Origin: Corallium rubrum | Taxonomy: Eukaryota; Cnidaria; Anthozoa; Scleralcyonacea; Coralliidae | NCBI GenBank assembly: GCA_964035015.1 | Contig: OZ035997.1 | Coordinates: 84,519,982 to 84,583,981, forward strand | Direction: 5' to 3' | Length of the DNA: 64,000 nucleotides | In this document: piece by piece, positions 21,202-32,277 of the stretch | Numbering within the stretch: the first letter of the stretch is position 1 | How the letters are laid out: each line of letters begins with the position of its first letter | Program-made: the position numbers and the translations under genes | The notes under the pieces: generated by a model | The model's input: the letters and a program-made list of their open reading frames with translations, nothing else | Told to the model about the DNA's origin: nothing | The model's database searches: none

Positions 21202-21673
21202 GACAACTGTCTTAATCGTAAATATGTTCACCGCACCAACTTGTTTTAAATTGTATTTGGAAGAAAATCTAAGATAATGAAAAATGGCTTTTATATGCCT
21301 CCACGGTTGAATTATTGGTTATGCAATTTGAGCAATTACGTCACACGACGTTGTGGGAGAAAATCTGAACACGCAGAATCAGTCCACGGAGAGTAACTAC
21401 ACGACAATGCACCAATGAAGGAAAATTTCCAACGTTTGATTCATTTCAGTCAAAGCAATCCATAGATCTAGATGACTAATTTCCGTTTTCTCCCACATAC
21501 AATTTGTCACGTGTAGCGAGCGGAGCTTTAACACACACACATGCACACAACAGAGTTGGAGTGGAGAACAATTTAATAAAACAAAGTACAATTTAATTTT
21601 ATATAACAAAACCTTTCGTATGAACCTTACCCAAAGTAGGAAACTACGTCATTTACCTATTTTGTGGGAACGG

Positions 21674-22227
21674 CTAAACAGAGAGTTAATATTGGAGAGT
21701 TAAATCGGAGAGTTAAGATTTCGGAGAGTTCAATTTGAGCCACGCCCACGCTACGCCCGCTTTTCTCAACGACCACATCTAATTTCTTAACTCTCCCGAT
21801 GTTGTCTTTGGACTAACGTCAGAGAGTTAGTTTTAACTGAACTTTTTTCCTTCAAAAAGTAAAATAACACGCGGGAGTTAACTTTGTCTTAAGAATTTCT
21901 GAGTTCCGATACTAATAGTGTTACTTACCATCGAGTTATTTGGATTCAGGTAATACAGCGAAGATTCTAAAATTAGAGGTCTTTCTTGCCTTACTTTCGT
22001 TTTGTGGACGCAACGTTCTCCCGGGCAAAATGTCAGCGTCGTTGACTATTTAATTATAAGAACGTAACTCTTGTGAGAAACGAAGAGTAATTTACTTTTT
22101 GAAGGAAATGAGTTCAATTAAAACTAACTCTCTGACGTCAGTCCAAAGACAACATGGGCGTTGCGTGGGGGTCACTCAAATTTAACTCTCCGAAATGTTA
22201 ACTCTCCGATATTAACTCTCTGTTTAG
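21674..22227. mobile_element. Nested MITE with GGAGAGTTAA-rich inverted ends
   Basis: CTAAACAGAGAGTTAATATT...and its complement ending CTGTTTAG form TIRs of about 200 bp, rich in the unit GGAGAGTTAA. Flanked by similar copies of CCTATTTTGTG, possibly a target duplication. Confidence 0.7.
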
Positions 22228-22483
22228 TCAAACCCCTATTTTGTGATAACGCCTAAGCAGAAAGGCAGGAAGGTTCCTATACTACCCAATCCGATTAGTA
22301 TCACTTCGTAACTTTAACATGTAAAAATATTTACGCGCAACACACGCCATTGCTAAAATTGCATACTCAAGAATGGGATAAAATCTGAAAGGCATGTAAA
22401 AGCCATTTTTCATGATCTTAGATGTTCTTCCAAATACAATGTTAAAAAACTGAAGTGAAGTTTCGTTTCATAGGCACTTTAAG

Positions 22484-22694
22484 GCCGGCGAGTTTTGCTG
22501 CGATATTTCTTATCCTGACGCATGTGATGGAATGGATGATTTACGAAAGTTATAAACCATTATAAGCTTCTTCAAATGGTCCAATACATTCGTAAGTCAA
22601 TCCATTCGATCGCATTAGTCAGAGAGAGAAAACCGGTATAAGAGAGCCTTTAAAAATCTAATTGTGGTTTTAGCTGCTGCTCCGCAGACACAGC
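22484..22694. other. Unassigned stretch
   Basis: Begins with a short open stretch reading AGEFCCDISYPDACDGMDD before a stop. No family recognised. Could be a coding scrap or chance. Confidence 0.2.
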
Positions 22695-22707
22695 AGACTC
22701 TTAGGTA

Positions 22708-23211
22708 CAACACTCGAAATATGGTAAGGTTATAGATATACTGCCGAAACAGAGAACGTAGGAGTCTAACGTTTCGAGCGAAGGCCCTTCGTTGGACCTT
22801 CGCTCGAAACGTTAGACTCCTACGTTCTCTGTTTCGGCAGTATATCTAACCATAGTCAATCGAGATATGGTCTGGAAACTCGGCAAACTTCAAAGCGCCT
22901 ATAATGAGCTGTGATTTTATGTTGAACCGTACCTTACACCGTGCATATCCTTTGTTTTAGGTTTATTAATATTTAAATAATACGGTTGAGTGATTGAACT
23001 GAAACGTTGCTATTGGACAATTCGTTCATTATACTATTAAAATACAATGTGTTCAGTGACCGTGCACCGTGCACAAAAATGCATAAAGGCCAACAAAAAG
23101 ATAGAACAAAGACTTTAGCTGAGTTTCCAGACCATATCTCGATTGACTATGATCTAACCTTACCATATTTCGATTGTTTCTACACTGCCTACGCAGCACG
23201 CTACTTTTATT
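22708..23211. mobile_element. PLE-end insertion with 13-bp target duplication
   Basis: Flanked by a perfect direct repeat AGACTCTTAGGTA (22695-22707 and 23212-23224). The interior has a small palindrome of the PLE terminal fragment (about 22738-22850, arms beginning CTGCCGAAACAGAGAACG). The two outer ends are themselves inverted relatives (TAAGGTTATAGAT against ATCTAACCTTACC). It contains no coding part, so it looks like a solo PLE terminal repeat. Confidence 0.75.
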
Positions 23212-23504
23212 AGACTCTTAGGTATCTCAGTCCTCCAAAATTACGGTAAAGAAACCCCAACCCGCTGACCTAAATTCGCTTCAGGTCGGCACCTATCGGC
23301 ATTTCTTTCCAAGATGGCAGCCTGTTAAAATGGCACAAGCTTCTATGTTAATTCAACCAATTAGTAAGGGCACGTTTAAATGTCTTGGAAAGTGTTTGTC
23401 ATATACAGTTAATATTTCTGTTGTGTTTCACCAGAGTTTGGAGTTTCTTTTTCTTCAAAGAAAAACTAAATCAAGCTCGGCAAAAATGTGCCGTTCTGTG
23501 AGGT

Positions 23505-23735
23505 CAGCATTGACCGTACCAAAAAAGATGGCGACTTGTACATTCAACCACAATCCTTTGCGTGCAGTAAATATTGTTTCTTGCAGAATTATTGGAAATA
23601 TGGTTTTAAAACGAGCAACTTTGACAGCATGATAAACAATGTTTAGTTGTTATTTGAGCTGATTGAGGTCGCAAAGCATTGCGGTTAAATGTACCGCCAC
23701 CATCTTTTTCGGTACCGTCGATTGCCGAATGCCAA
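23505..23735. mobile_element. MITE with CCGTACCAAAAAAGATGG ends
   Basis: TTGACCGTACCAAAAAAGAT and, inverted, ATCTTTTTCGGTACCGTCGA bracket about 230 bases, with further inner complementarity (AACCACAATCC...CTTTGCG). Confidence 0.55.
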
Positions 23736-23851
23736 CCTCGTTTTCCAGGGCTAAGACCTTGAGGTGCAAAAAAGCATTCCCTCTGTTTTCGTCGCGTTAC
23801 TAGCAACATGACTAAAACTTTGATTTAGCAGAACAAGGAATGGCGTATATG

Positions 23852-24112
23852 TACCATCGATTGCATCTAAGGATGGACACCGCTGATAAAGAAATATTAC
23901 CTCCACCAACGTCCAAGTTCAAAATTTCCCAGGAGCACTTGACAGGTTTCTATTAGCTCAACCAATCAGCTCGGGGCTGGTTAAACGTGATTGGTTGAGC
24001 TAATAGAAACCTTCCAATTAAGTGCTCCTGGGAAACGCTAAAGTTTGACGTTGGCGCAGGTAATATTTCTTTATCAGCGGTGTTCATCCTTATAGTTGTA
24101 ATCGACGGTACC
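23852..24112. mobile_element. 260-bp palindromic MITE
   Basis: Left TACCATCGATTGCATCTAAG and right CTTATAGTTGTAATCGACGG are inverted. The arms stay paired through TTTCTATTAGCTCAACCAAT to a short centre near 23975. Confidence 0.75.
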
Positions 24113-24320
24113 AAATGGTCGAAACATGTTCACTCGGCAGTAATTACATTATTCGAAATAGTTCGTGTACTCTATGTATATGTTTAAAGTATATAATATA
24201 ATTGTAGTATGTGACAATGATCGAACTTGTAACCTAAGCGTTCTCAGAGTCTGTGGGTTGTGTATTACCCTGGGAGTCAGAACCCCTTTCGGACCTACGC
24301 AGGCTTCCGAGCAGCACAGA

Positions 24321-24555
24321 GCAGTACAGTACAGTACAGTACATCCTCAAACTCATTAATAATTCATGAACCAAAAACAAAAAAAATAATGTTTAATCAG
24401 TGCTTTGAAATCGTAGGAAAAGTACTAGTGTACTACTGGCCTTTTCAAAATGACGTATTTGAACTATTACGTACAGTACAGTACAGTACAGTACAGTACA
24501 GTACAGTGCAGTGCAGTGCAGTGCAGTGCAGTGCAGTGCAGTGCAGTACAGTGCA
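24321..24555. repeat. (CAGTA/CAGTG)n pentanucleotide arrays
   Basis: A short array at 24321-24345 and a longer one at 24472-24555 in which pure CAGTA is followed by pure CAGTG units, then CAGTA again. The frames through it are artefacts. Confidence 0.9.
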
Positions 24556-24559
24556 ATAC

Positions 24560-24700
24560 AGACTGTATTGGCGGTGCCAGTCATAAAGCCATAAAGGGCC
24601 CCCATATCCCCCATAGCAGTGATAAAGCCATAAAGGGGCCAAATGCCAGTGATAAATTAAAGCCAGAGGGCCCCTATAGCGGTGATAAAACCATTAGCGA
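24560..24700. repeat. Imperfect tandem units, CAGTGATAAAGCCATAAAGGG
   Basis: Three to four diverged units of roughly 40 bases with GTGATAAA and GGGCCCC. Confidence 0.6.
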
Positions 24701-25320
24701 GAATGCTAAAACTTCCAGTTGTCTATTACAAAATCGATTTTATCCTTTCACACTTTCACTGTAAAGATAATGTATAATATATTCCATTGTTTCCTTAAAA
24801 ATGGACCCCCTTTGGCCCCGGGCCACTGGTCAACGACCAGGCTGACACCCCCCCCCCCCCCCCTCCCTCGTCAGGCTTGAATCCAGTACATACAATGAAG
24901 TGCACTACATTCTAAAACTCATTAATAATTCATTAGGAAAACACAAAGAAAATCCACGTTTAATGAGGGTCTATAGAGCGTTTTCTTTCACTCACGTGAT
25001 CGGTGGCCCATTGGGCTTTGCCTCATGTCTGTATATCCCGATACTGAACCAGGCCTCATTAATATTTTTTTGTGCCTGCAAGCAGATTTAAAAGTTGGAA
25101 ATGTGCCTGCAAAAATTTGTGTTCCTTTTCAAGTTTTACTCAACACAGTTTTAATAATTAGCTAAAAATCAACAAAAAAAGTTGTGCCTGCACAAATTGA
25201 AAATGTGCCTGCGAGCGGCGCTCGTGCGCTCGCACACTTTAATGAGGCCTGTACAGAACGGCCATTCTGTAAATAGTACATACAGATTCGCAGGCCCGGG
25301 AATATACTCTGGTATATAAG

Positions 25321-25529
25321 CACAGGGCGCCCATCTTGGCAATTCGTCATGCCAAAAAGCGCGTGGGCACTCTGTGGCGGACTCGAAAGACGCGCGGGGC
25401 ACTGTGGCACACTCGGTCGTTTTTCGTTTTTTAGAATCCCCTGCCACAGTCCCCCGCGCGTCTTTCGAGTCCGCCACAGGTGACCACGCGCTTTTTGGCA
25501 TGACGAATTGCCAAGATGGGCGCCCTGTG
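25321..25529. mobile_element. 210-bp palindromic MITE in copy B
   Basis: CACAGGGCGCCCATCTTGGC and its complement end the element. The arms are about 90 bp, with a centre near 25420. Copy A lacks it. An imperfect TATAAG/ATACAAG flank may be the target duplication. Confidence 0.75.
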
Positions 25530-26676
25530 ATACAAGGGGTACAGGAATGCGCCGCCCTCTAGGGCGTATGGTTTTCGAGCTCCGGGGTTTGGGATAGGGT
25601 ATACAAATTGTCCATTTTGGTCTGGAATAGGGTGCTATATTTTGATCTGAGATAGGGTATGTATGTGACACCAGTGTTGAGATAGGGTATTGATTTTTTT
25701 AGGTTTGGGATAGGGTCTGAAAAATCGCCTTTTCAGGTCTAGGATAGGGTCAGGATTTTGAGGTCACGGCGGCACACCCCTACCCAAAAATTGCCAGAGT
25801 ACCCCCTGGCTCGCAGGATAGTAGCATATATGTACGTGTGAAGAATAAAAACAGCGATATTCGGTAAATTTCTGCGTTTATTTAATTCTACAAATGCATT
25901 AAATGCAAATTAATAAAGAACAAAAATAATATTTAAGAATGAAATTAGTAAGAAATTTTAATTGTTTCATTTAATGGTATGTTTTAAATACTCAAATAGT
26001 ATATAATAATTTTTTCAACCTTGTACATATGAGACCTTCGCCTTCGGCAAAAAGGTCATTCAACGCCCAGAAGTTTTGGATTTACAAGACAATTTATGCA
26101 GTCTTTGTCTAATTTGTTGATAGGAGCCATTTCGAAGTCAAGGTAAAACTCATCTGCATATACACATAAGACTGAAGCAACCATAGTAAACAATGCACTT
26201 TTGCAATTTGAAAGCGAAGCTTTATTGTGTACGAATTAAGTTATACTTTAAAGTGCCTAAAGTTTGTCTTATTTGAAAGAACACTTAAAATCATAGAGGA
26301 ACATCTTTTGCAGTTTTTCGTTTCCTTGCTTTGTTCTTGAAATATTTTAGTTTGTTTGATATGCAAATTAACATTTTGACGTCGTAGGTGCATAATGAGC
26401 TATCGGAGAAGGTTAGATATCTTTTCTATTATCAAATCAAATTAATTTAAATGATCGAAGCATGCATGTGGATGTGTTTCGTCCACAACACCAAACATGT
26501 AGATCTTCAAGTGATTATATTTAATTTGGTAATAGCAAAGATATATAACTTTTTCGATAACTCGTTAAGCACGTGTGACGCCAAATGTTCAATTTGCATA
26601 TAAAAAAAACTGAAGTATCTGAAGAACGAAGCAAGGAAATGAAAAACTGGAAAAGATGTTACTCTATACCATTTTA

Positions 26677-27015
26677 AGTAATAGTTAAAATATGAGTGGC
26701 CGATCTTTATGAGCATTTACAATGAATGGCGAGCCGAAGGCGAGCCATTGTAGATGCCCATAAAGATTGGACGCGAATATTTTAACTTACTTATCAGATT
26801 GTAAGTGTAAATTATGAACACTTTGTTTAAGAGTCGTAGAAAAGGCTAAATAAGGTCATTTTAACTGAGAAAAAGCTGAATTGAGCCACTAGTGCCTATT
26901 AACTTTGATAAAAATTGATGTTTTATTAATCAATGTTTTATCCGTATTTAAAGATGCTGATTAAACATTCATTTCCTTTGAATTTTCGTCATGAATCATT
27001 AATGAATTTGATAAG
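26677..27015. mobile_element. Insertion unique to copy B
   Basis: Interrupts the CATTTTAAGTGTTCTTTC seen uninterrupted in copy A (4252-4270). Its left 100 bases form an inverted repeat (GTTAAAATAT...ATATTTTAAC) around GGCGAGCCGAAGGCGAGCC. Confidence 0.6.
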
Positions 27016-28219
27016 TGTGTTCTTTCAAATAGGACAAACTTAATTTTCGTTTCATAGGTACTTTAAAGTGCATATATACGAAACGAAAAGTAAGTTTGTC
27101 TTGTTTCAAAGAAAACTTAAAATGACAAACGAAATTTGTAAACAACGAAATTTGTGCAAGAGGTCTGTATAGCTTGGTTCACACTAGTGCCATAAGCATT
27201 TATGCTTATTCGCTAGTGTGAACCAGGCTTATAGTGGTATAAGCTTGTACCTCTGCATATTTGACAAACAAAAGCATTCTGGGAAAATTGCAATATCGTC
27301 CTTTGTGTGTATCTGACTCAATTTTTCACTTTACCCTGGTTGTGACTTCACATGCATGGAGGACATTGACGAACTGGTGCTAGTAATAGCAATAATTTCT
27401 CCGGCCCATGATTGGTACTGCACAGTCATCTCAGTCTTTAACTATTAAATCTACAGACGAGTCCCTGACAAATATGTACACTAACTGATAAACGAGTTTC
27501 CTGTCATTCGTTCATAGCATAGGTAATAGAACGTATACATGGTTTGGAAAGTCATCCAAAGTCATTGTTCTATGTTTTTGTTTATAAAGTGTTTGGAAAT
27601 TTGTGCAACTTAACGGTATTGTATTTTCCGTATAACAAAGCAGTTATCCAATAGCAACGATCGGGTTTAATTAGTAGTCCTTCATCGTCACGTGTTCATA
27701 GAATTTACTTCCATATAAGGAACTCTACTGTCTTTCAACATGACCATTACTTCAAGTTGAAAGACAATATAGCTTCCAAAGTCCAAACCATATGTTCTAT
27801 TAACTATGTTCAGGGTCGGCATCTACCTATATCAAGGTTTTTGATTGGTTTAGTTCACCTGTCTAACCCAAACAAAAACTCTAATCAGTAACGAGAGTGG
27901 AAACAAATTGGCAATTGGCAATGCGATTTGTTATTTATGGCCAATCAAAAAACTTGTTCATATTACGCAAGTCTTTACTGGTCGTTGACCATTATTTTCA
28001 TCGACGAGATATTTTTAGCGCGATTGTCGACTAGTTCAAGTAAAAAAATTATTAGCTACTTAGTTACATAAAATATTCTAACTGAAAAGCAAACTAGTAC
28101 ATGTCGGCTAGCTCGTCAATGGAAATAATGAGCATTGAATAATACGAAACGTGTCTATCAGTCAGTGTATTCTGACTATAATAAGTGTCACTCAGTGAAT
28201 CGTTCTTCCTCGTCTGTAT

Positions 28220-28500
28220 TTTCATGTAATATTTCATAAACGAATGATGGGAGTGTTTTACCAGGGGTTACAAATACGAGAGGACAATGAAAATCACGAG
28301 GCCATTAACCGAGTAATTTTCATTGTTCTCGAGTGTTTGTAAAACATTTTCATTGTTTTCGAATGTTTTACAAATATGAGAGAACACTGCAAATTGCGGG
28401 GTAATATAGGCTGAGTGATTTCTGTTGTTCTCGAGTTTTTGCAACCTCTGGTAAAAAACACGACACACGAGTTTATGAAATAACTTCTCAATCCGAGTTA
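28220..28500. repeat. Interspersed repeat with alternating inverted segments (copy 2)
   Basis: Counterpart of 6590-6835 in copy B. Confidence 0.6.
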
Positions 28501-28956
28501 ATTATAGTAGAGGGACTTGATGATGTTGATCATATTGTATTATACAATGGTTTCATGCACGTTGAATTTATAACTAAGAAATGTGGTAATAAACGGTTCC
28601 TTGTGCCGTGTATTATCTGATTTCTTAATTGTAAATTCAGTTAGCGCGACCGGGTTTCGAAACTCATGCACATGACCAAATATTTTCCTCTGATTGGCTA
28701 ATTAGCTCAATGAATTATTGAGTTTGAGAAGTCAATTATAGACTGAGGCGACTACGCTGTTAAAACATCAATACGTTTTACCATAGTTGATAGAGGGAGA
28801 TGGTTAGGAAACATCATAAAATCCATTGTTCTAAGGTCTTGTGCACGGTCACGGTTGAAAATTCTATTGTTTTACTATTGTTTTACCTTTGCGAACTAAG
28901 ATAGCAGTGTAAAAGAGATTGGGCACTACGTGTTTGTTTTGGCTTCTGGTTCGAGG

Positions 28957-29244
28957 AACACCGCTACCAAACGTTTTGCGCATGCGCGACGTCCGAGATC
29001 GTCCCAGGCTCGTCCTCAGAAAAAGGGCGGGAAAACACTGAAATATTTGGACTTGTCCAAGAGTCCGACACAAAAGTTAAAATTATAAGCATGCTACCAA
29101 AAAGATAAGGTAGGTAATTTGTACATGGCTTCCTTGTCAATATTGTAAATACTGTCTGGTTGTTGTCGCCACGGCTAGTTACCACTTCTCTTGCAATGTT
29201 TACTCAGCGAATTCACGCATGCGCAAACGTTTGGCAGCGGTGTT
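28957..29244. mobile_element. MITE, AACACCGCTGCCAAACG family (copy 2)
   Basis: The same insertion as 7335-7702, with the same GGTTCGAGG duplication (28948-28956 and 29245-29253). An internal deletion makes it 288 bp. Confidence 0.8.
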
Positions 29245-29467
29245 GGTTCGAGGTATTCCAGTACCTATTCCAATATGAAATGAGCTTTAAAAAACTTTGT
29301 GCACGGTCAAACCCCGTTCAACCTCCAAGTGGGTTCTTTGTTCAATATATTTGAAGTTTGCCGGGTTTCCTAACCATCTCCCTCTATCAACTATGGTTTT
29401 ACAAACTGTCAAAAGATTTGAGACTAAGAAATATTGATCAACGAATCAGGAGCCGGATAGATTTCTG

Positions 29468-29674
29468 CTATATTTTATATATACCGCCTAATAATTTAGG
29501 ATAGAAATTTAAAAGTCGTTTTCGTCTCATTGGCTTGCTTTTCAAAACTTCGGCTTCTTTATTGCTAACACCCTTTAACAGCGCACCTAAAAACGCCTCA
29601 GTCACAACACCAACAGCATGTAGAGCTGGCGAGGACGTATATGCATGATTCGCGCCCTCAGAAAGGTTATACAA
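29468..29674 (-). other. Short open frame, possible gene remnant (copy B)
   Basis: 68 codons reading VVTEAFLGALLKGVSNKE and ending at 29468. It looks protein-like, and the copy A counterpart is broken. No family recognised. Confidence 0.2.
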
Positions 29675-30402
29675 CTACATTTCAATTTCACATAATAAAT
29701 CATCTATCTATAAATTGTACGATCTATACCTTATAGTGCAATTAAAGTAACTTTATTCAAATGACAAATGACTAGTTCTTAAAATAAATCAATATAAAGT
29801 GCAGTATAATATACCAACCAATTAAAATCATGAAATGGATACTATTATCATAATTATTATTATTACTGTATTATTCCGATCTAGTGATTTCACCAAAACG
29901 TAAAGATACTGAAGTATTGCGAAGGAACAGAGAAAAGAAACTGTTTAGTACTCCTTTCCGTTTCCGTTTTCGATCTGATCGAAACGAATGGCTGAAGTCA
30001 ATCCACGCAGTGGAGTGGATTGACTTGAGATTCAACAAGCAAGGTTCGACTTGAATGTCTCCAATCTGATTCATGTATTAAAACACGGTTCGACTTAAAA
30101 ATGACTTGATACGTATGAATGAAGTTGGTACGTGTCGTGCTAAATGGCCGCAGAGATTGAGGGAAGCACAAAAAATAGTGTTCCAAAACCATATAACAAT
30201 GTTCCATGCAGATCGGATTCTACATGTAAACATGTGCCCGGATTGACGGTTTTCGATCCCATTCGCTTCATGTAAACAGGGCCTAATTAGGAGTATATCG
30301 GCCAAATCAAACGTTTGGATATTGTTGGCAGACAACGTTAAGAGTTAATGCCCAACATCATTTATAATAAAACGTTAAGAGTGGTTGTCTTGTAAAGATC
30401 AC

Positions 30403-30440
30403 CTGATGAAGGCACTAGATCGGAGTGTCGAAGCGTTGGG
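30403..30440 (+). other. Hammerhead-like motif (copy B)
   Basis: CTGATGA, then A, stem GGCACT/AGTGTC fully paired with one G-U, then GAAGCG. See copy A at 9159. Confidence 0.3.
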
Positions 30441-30473
30441 TATGAACAGTAACTTTTTAAGTTACGTTCATTC

Positions 30474-30539
30474 TAGCCTGATTATCAGACGGTATGGTGT
30501 TCACTCACTCGAACACCATACCGTCTGATAATCAGGCTA
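30474..30539. mobile_element. 66-bp perfect hairpin element with 9-bp TSD
   Basis: A 29-bp stem starting TAGCCTGATTATCAGACGG, an 8-base loop ACTCACTC, and the exact complement. Flanked by CGTTCATTC (30465-30473 and 30540-30548). Copy A has the uninterrupted site near 9223, so this is a clean insertion into copy B. Confidence 0.9.
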
Positions 30540-30682
30540 CGTTCATTCACAAACACGTAGCGATGTTGATATATGTACTGTGAGAAAATTTAATATTAAT
30601 AATAAAAACATATTAAAAATGACTGTCCCAATTTATTCCACAACTTGTACAGTCTGTATTATACTGTTTGCAAACTTAATAA

Positions 30683-30874
30683 CTAACTAAAAAAAATAAA
30701 TTTAGTGTCCTCCGTGACAGCGCGAGAATCAGTAAATTCTATAGCCCGTATACAGTATATACCCTCTCGTACAGCCTCATCTAAAAAACTGTCTAGCAAT
30801 TCCTGCAACCTTGGATGGAATGCTATGTCTGTTGGTATTCTGTACAGATCTGTATCACTGCATAGGAAATACAC
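30683..30874 (-). other. Short open frame, unrecognised (copy B)
   Basis: 63 codons containing RIPTDIAFHPRLQELLDSFL. The copy A counterpart (about 9400-9570) has a 1-base insertion. Protein-like composition, family unknown. Confidence 0.2.
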
Positions 30875-30889
30875 TAGTATAATATCAGA

Positions 30890-32277
30890 TACATGTAAAT
30901 ATACTAAGCTATAAAGCTATTAATTAAAGCTAATGTGCCAAATTGAATTTTTTTTAACAACTTTCCACATGTAAACATTTGCAGTAGTAATTACATGTCT
31001 TTGAGAGTTTGAGGGCAATTTTGGATATACAAGTAGTTAGTTTTCAAATACATGAAATTGTCCAATTGTGAACGAAGTGAGTTGAAGTCTACCGAGGGCT
31101 ATTTACCCCAAATTGCACGAAAAAACATGTACAGTACATGTAATAACTAATTAATGACATGTTACTTACATGCAATTTTTGTTTCCTACTTTCAGCCAAT
31201 TTGAAGTAAAAAGCAGAAAGACTGGAGACGGAGTTTCCCGCCAAAAGTGTTCTTGGACGAAGGCAATTTCAAATAATTGTACTCTGTTTGTGTAGTGAAA
31301 CCACAGGCAATTTCATGTAACATGTAATTACACAAGTTAATTCTTTAAATGTTTCCATAGTGACAAATTGTAAATATTGTTCATAATCATTGTTTGAACA
31401 ATATTGTCAGCAGTGACAAAGCAATATTTTTCATGTTGTTGGAACAGGGAAAAGTCATATTCATTTGATGAAACAACTATGTTCACTATTTTTGATAATC
31501 ATGTCTGTTCCATTACGTTTCACAAGTTATTACAGCATTGGAAAAATTGAACAATGTTGTAACAACTTAATATCATGCTGTAGCTTTTAAAACAACATTG
31601 TACATTGCTGGTCAGTGCTATTGTTTACAGGGGCAGATCCAGGATTATGGAAAATGAAGGGCCCTACAAGTCATCGATCATACTGTAATATGTAGCATTA
31701 CTAGCATCAGCAGTTGTTCAAAAGCAAAAATAGGCTCTGCTAGAGGGCCAGAGTTTCAGGAAAAGTCTCTTTTATTTTACAATTTGCAAGCAACAAGGCA
31801 CCATGAGCCCCTCTCCTGGATCTGCCACAGGTTCACACTGGTCAGCACACTGCTGCTCAAGCCTGTTAAGTAAACCCTTTCCCTACTGGGCCACACAAAA
31901 CCAGCCACTTTGTTATTTTACTCTGTCTAATGCCAGACAATTTTACTCATCAAGTGAGAATGCCTAGAGGGAAAGGGTTAATGCCCATTTGCACAATATG
32001 ATTCTTGTATACGATTGTCATTCTGGTATATGTGATTGTTCGTACACAATGCAACAGTTGCTGGTTGCTCGTTTCTGATTTTGATGAAAGTTGCACACTT
32101 GTCAGTAGACCACATATAAATTATGTCACCATGACAATCGTATACAAGCACTGTATTGTGTAGATTACAATATAGAACAAAACATACAATAATTTCTAAT
32201 TTATATATTTTAAAATAATTGTGAATCCTACCGTTTGGTAAATAAGTTGTTGCACAGTCAAGCATGTAGGTCCTCCA
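30890..32277. other. 3' flank of the intact HEPN-dsRBD gene
   Basis: Non-coding, matches 9600-10949 in copy A. Contains a small CAGGGGCAGATCC-type MITE at about 31629-31830. Confidence 0.4.

Larger units (their letters stand above)
20709..22483. mobile_element. 1.8-kb TIR element of the AAAGTG...GAAACGAAA family
   Basis: CTTAAAGTGCATATGAAACG at the left and CGTTTCATAGGCACTTTAAG at the right are inverted for over 40 bases. A second inverted block (AAAATGGCTTTTATATGCC at 21278 and its complement near 22396) supports one element. It carries a tandem duplication at 20857-21201 and a nested MITE at 21674-22227. No transposase seen. Confidence 0.65.

Noticed and set aside
24393..24764. Cys/Ala-rich and Gln/Tyr-rich frames around 24.5 kb
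   Set aside because: Products of the CAGTA/CAGTG array.
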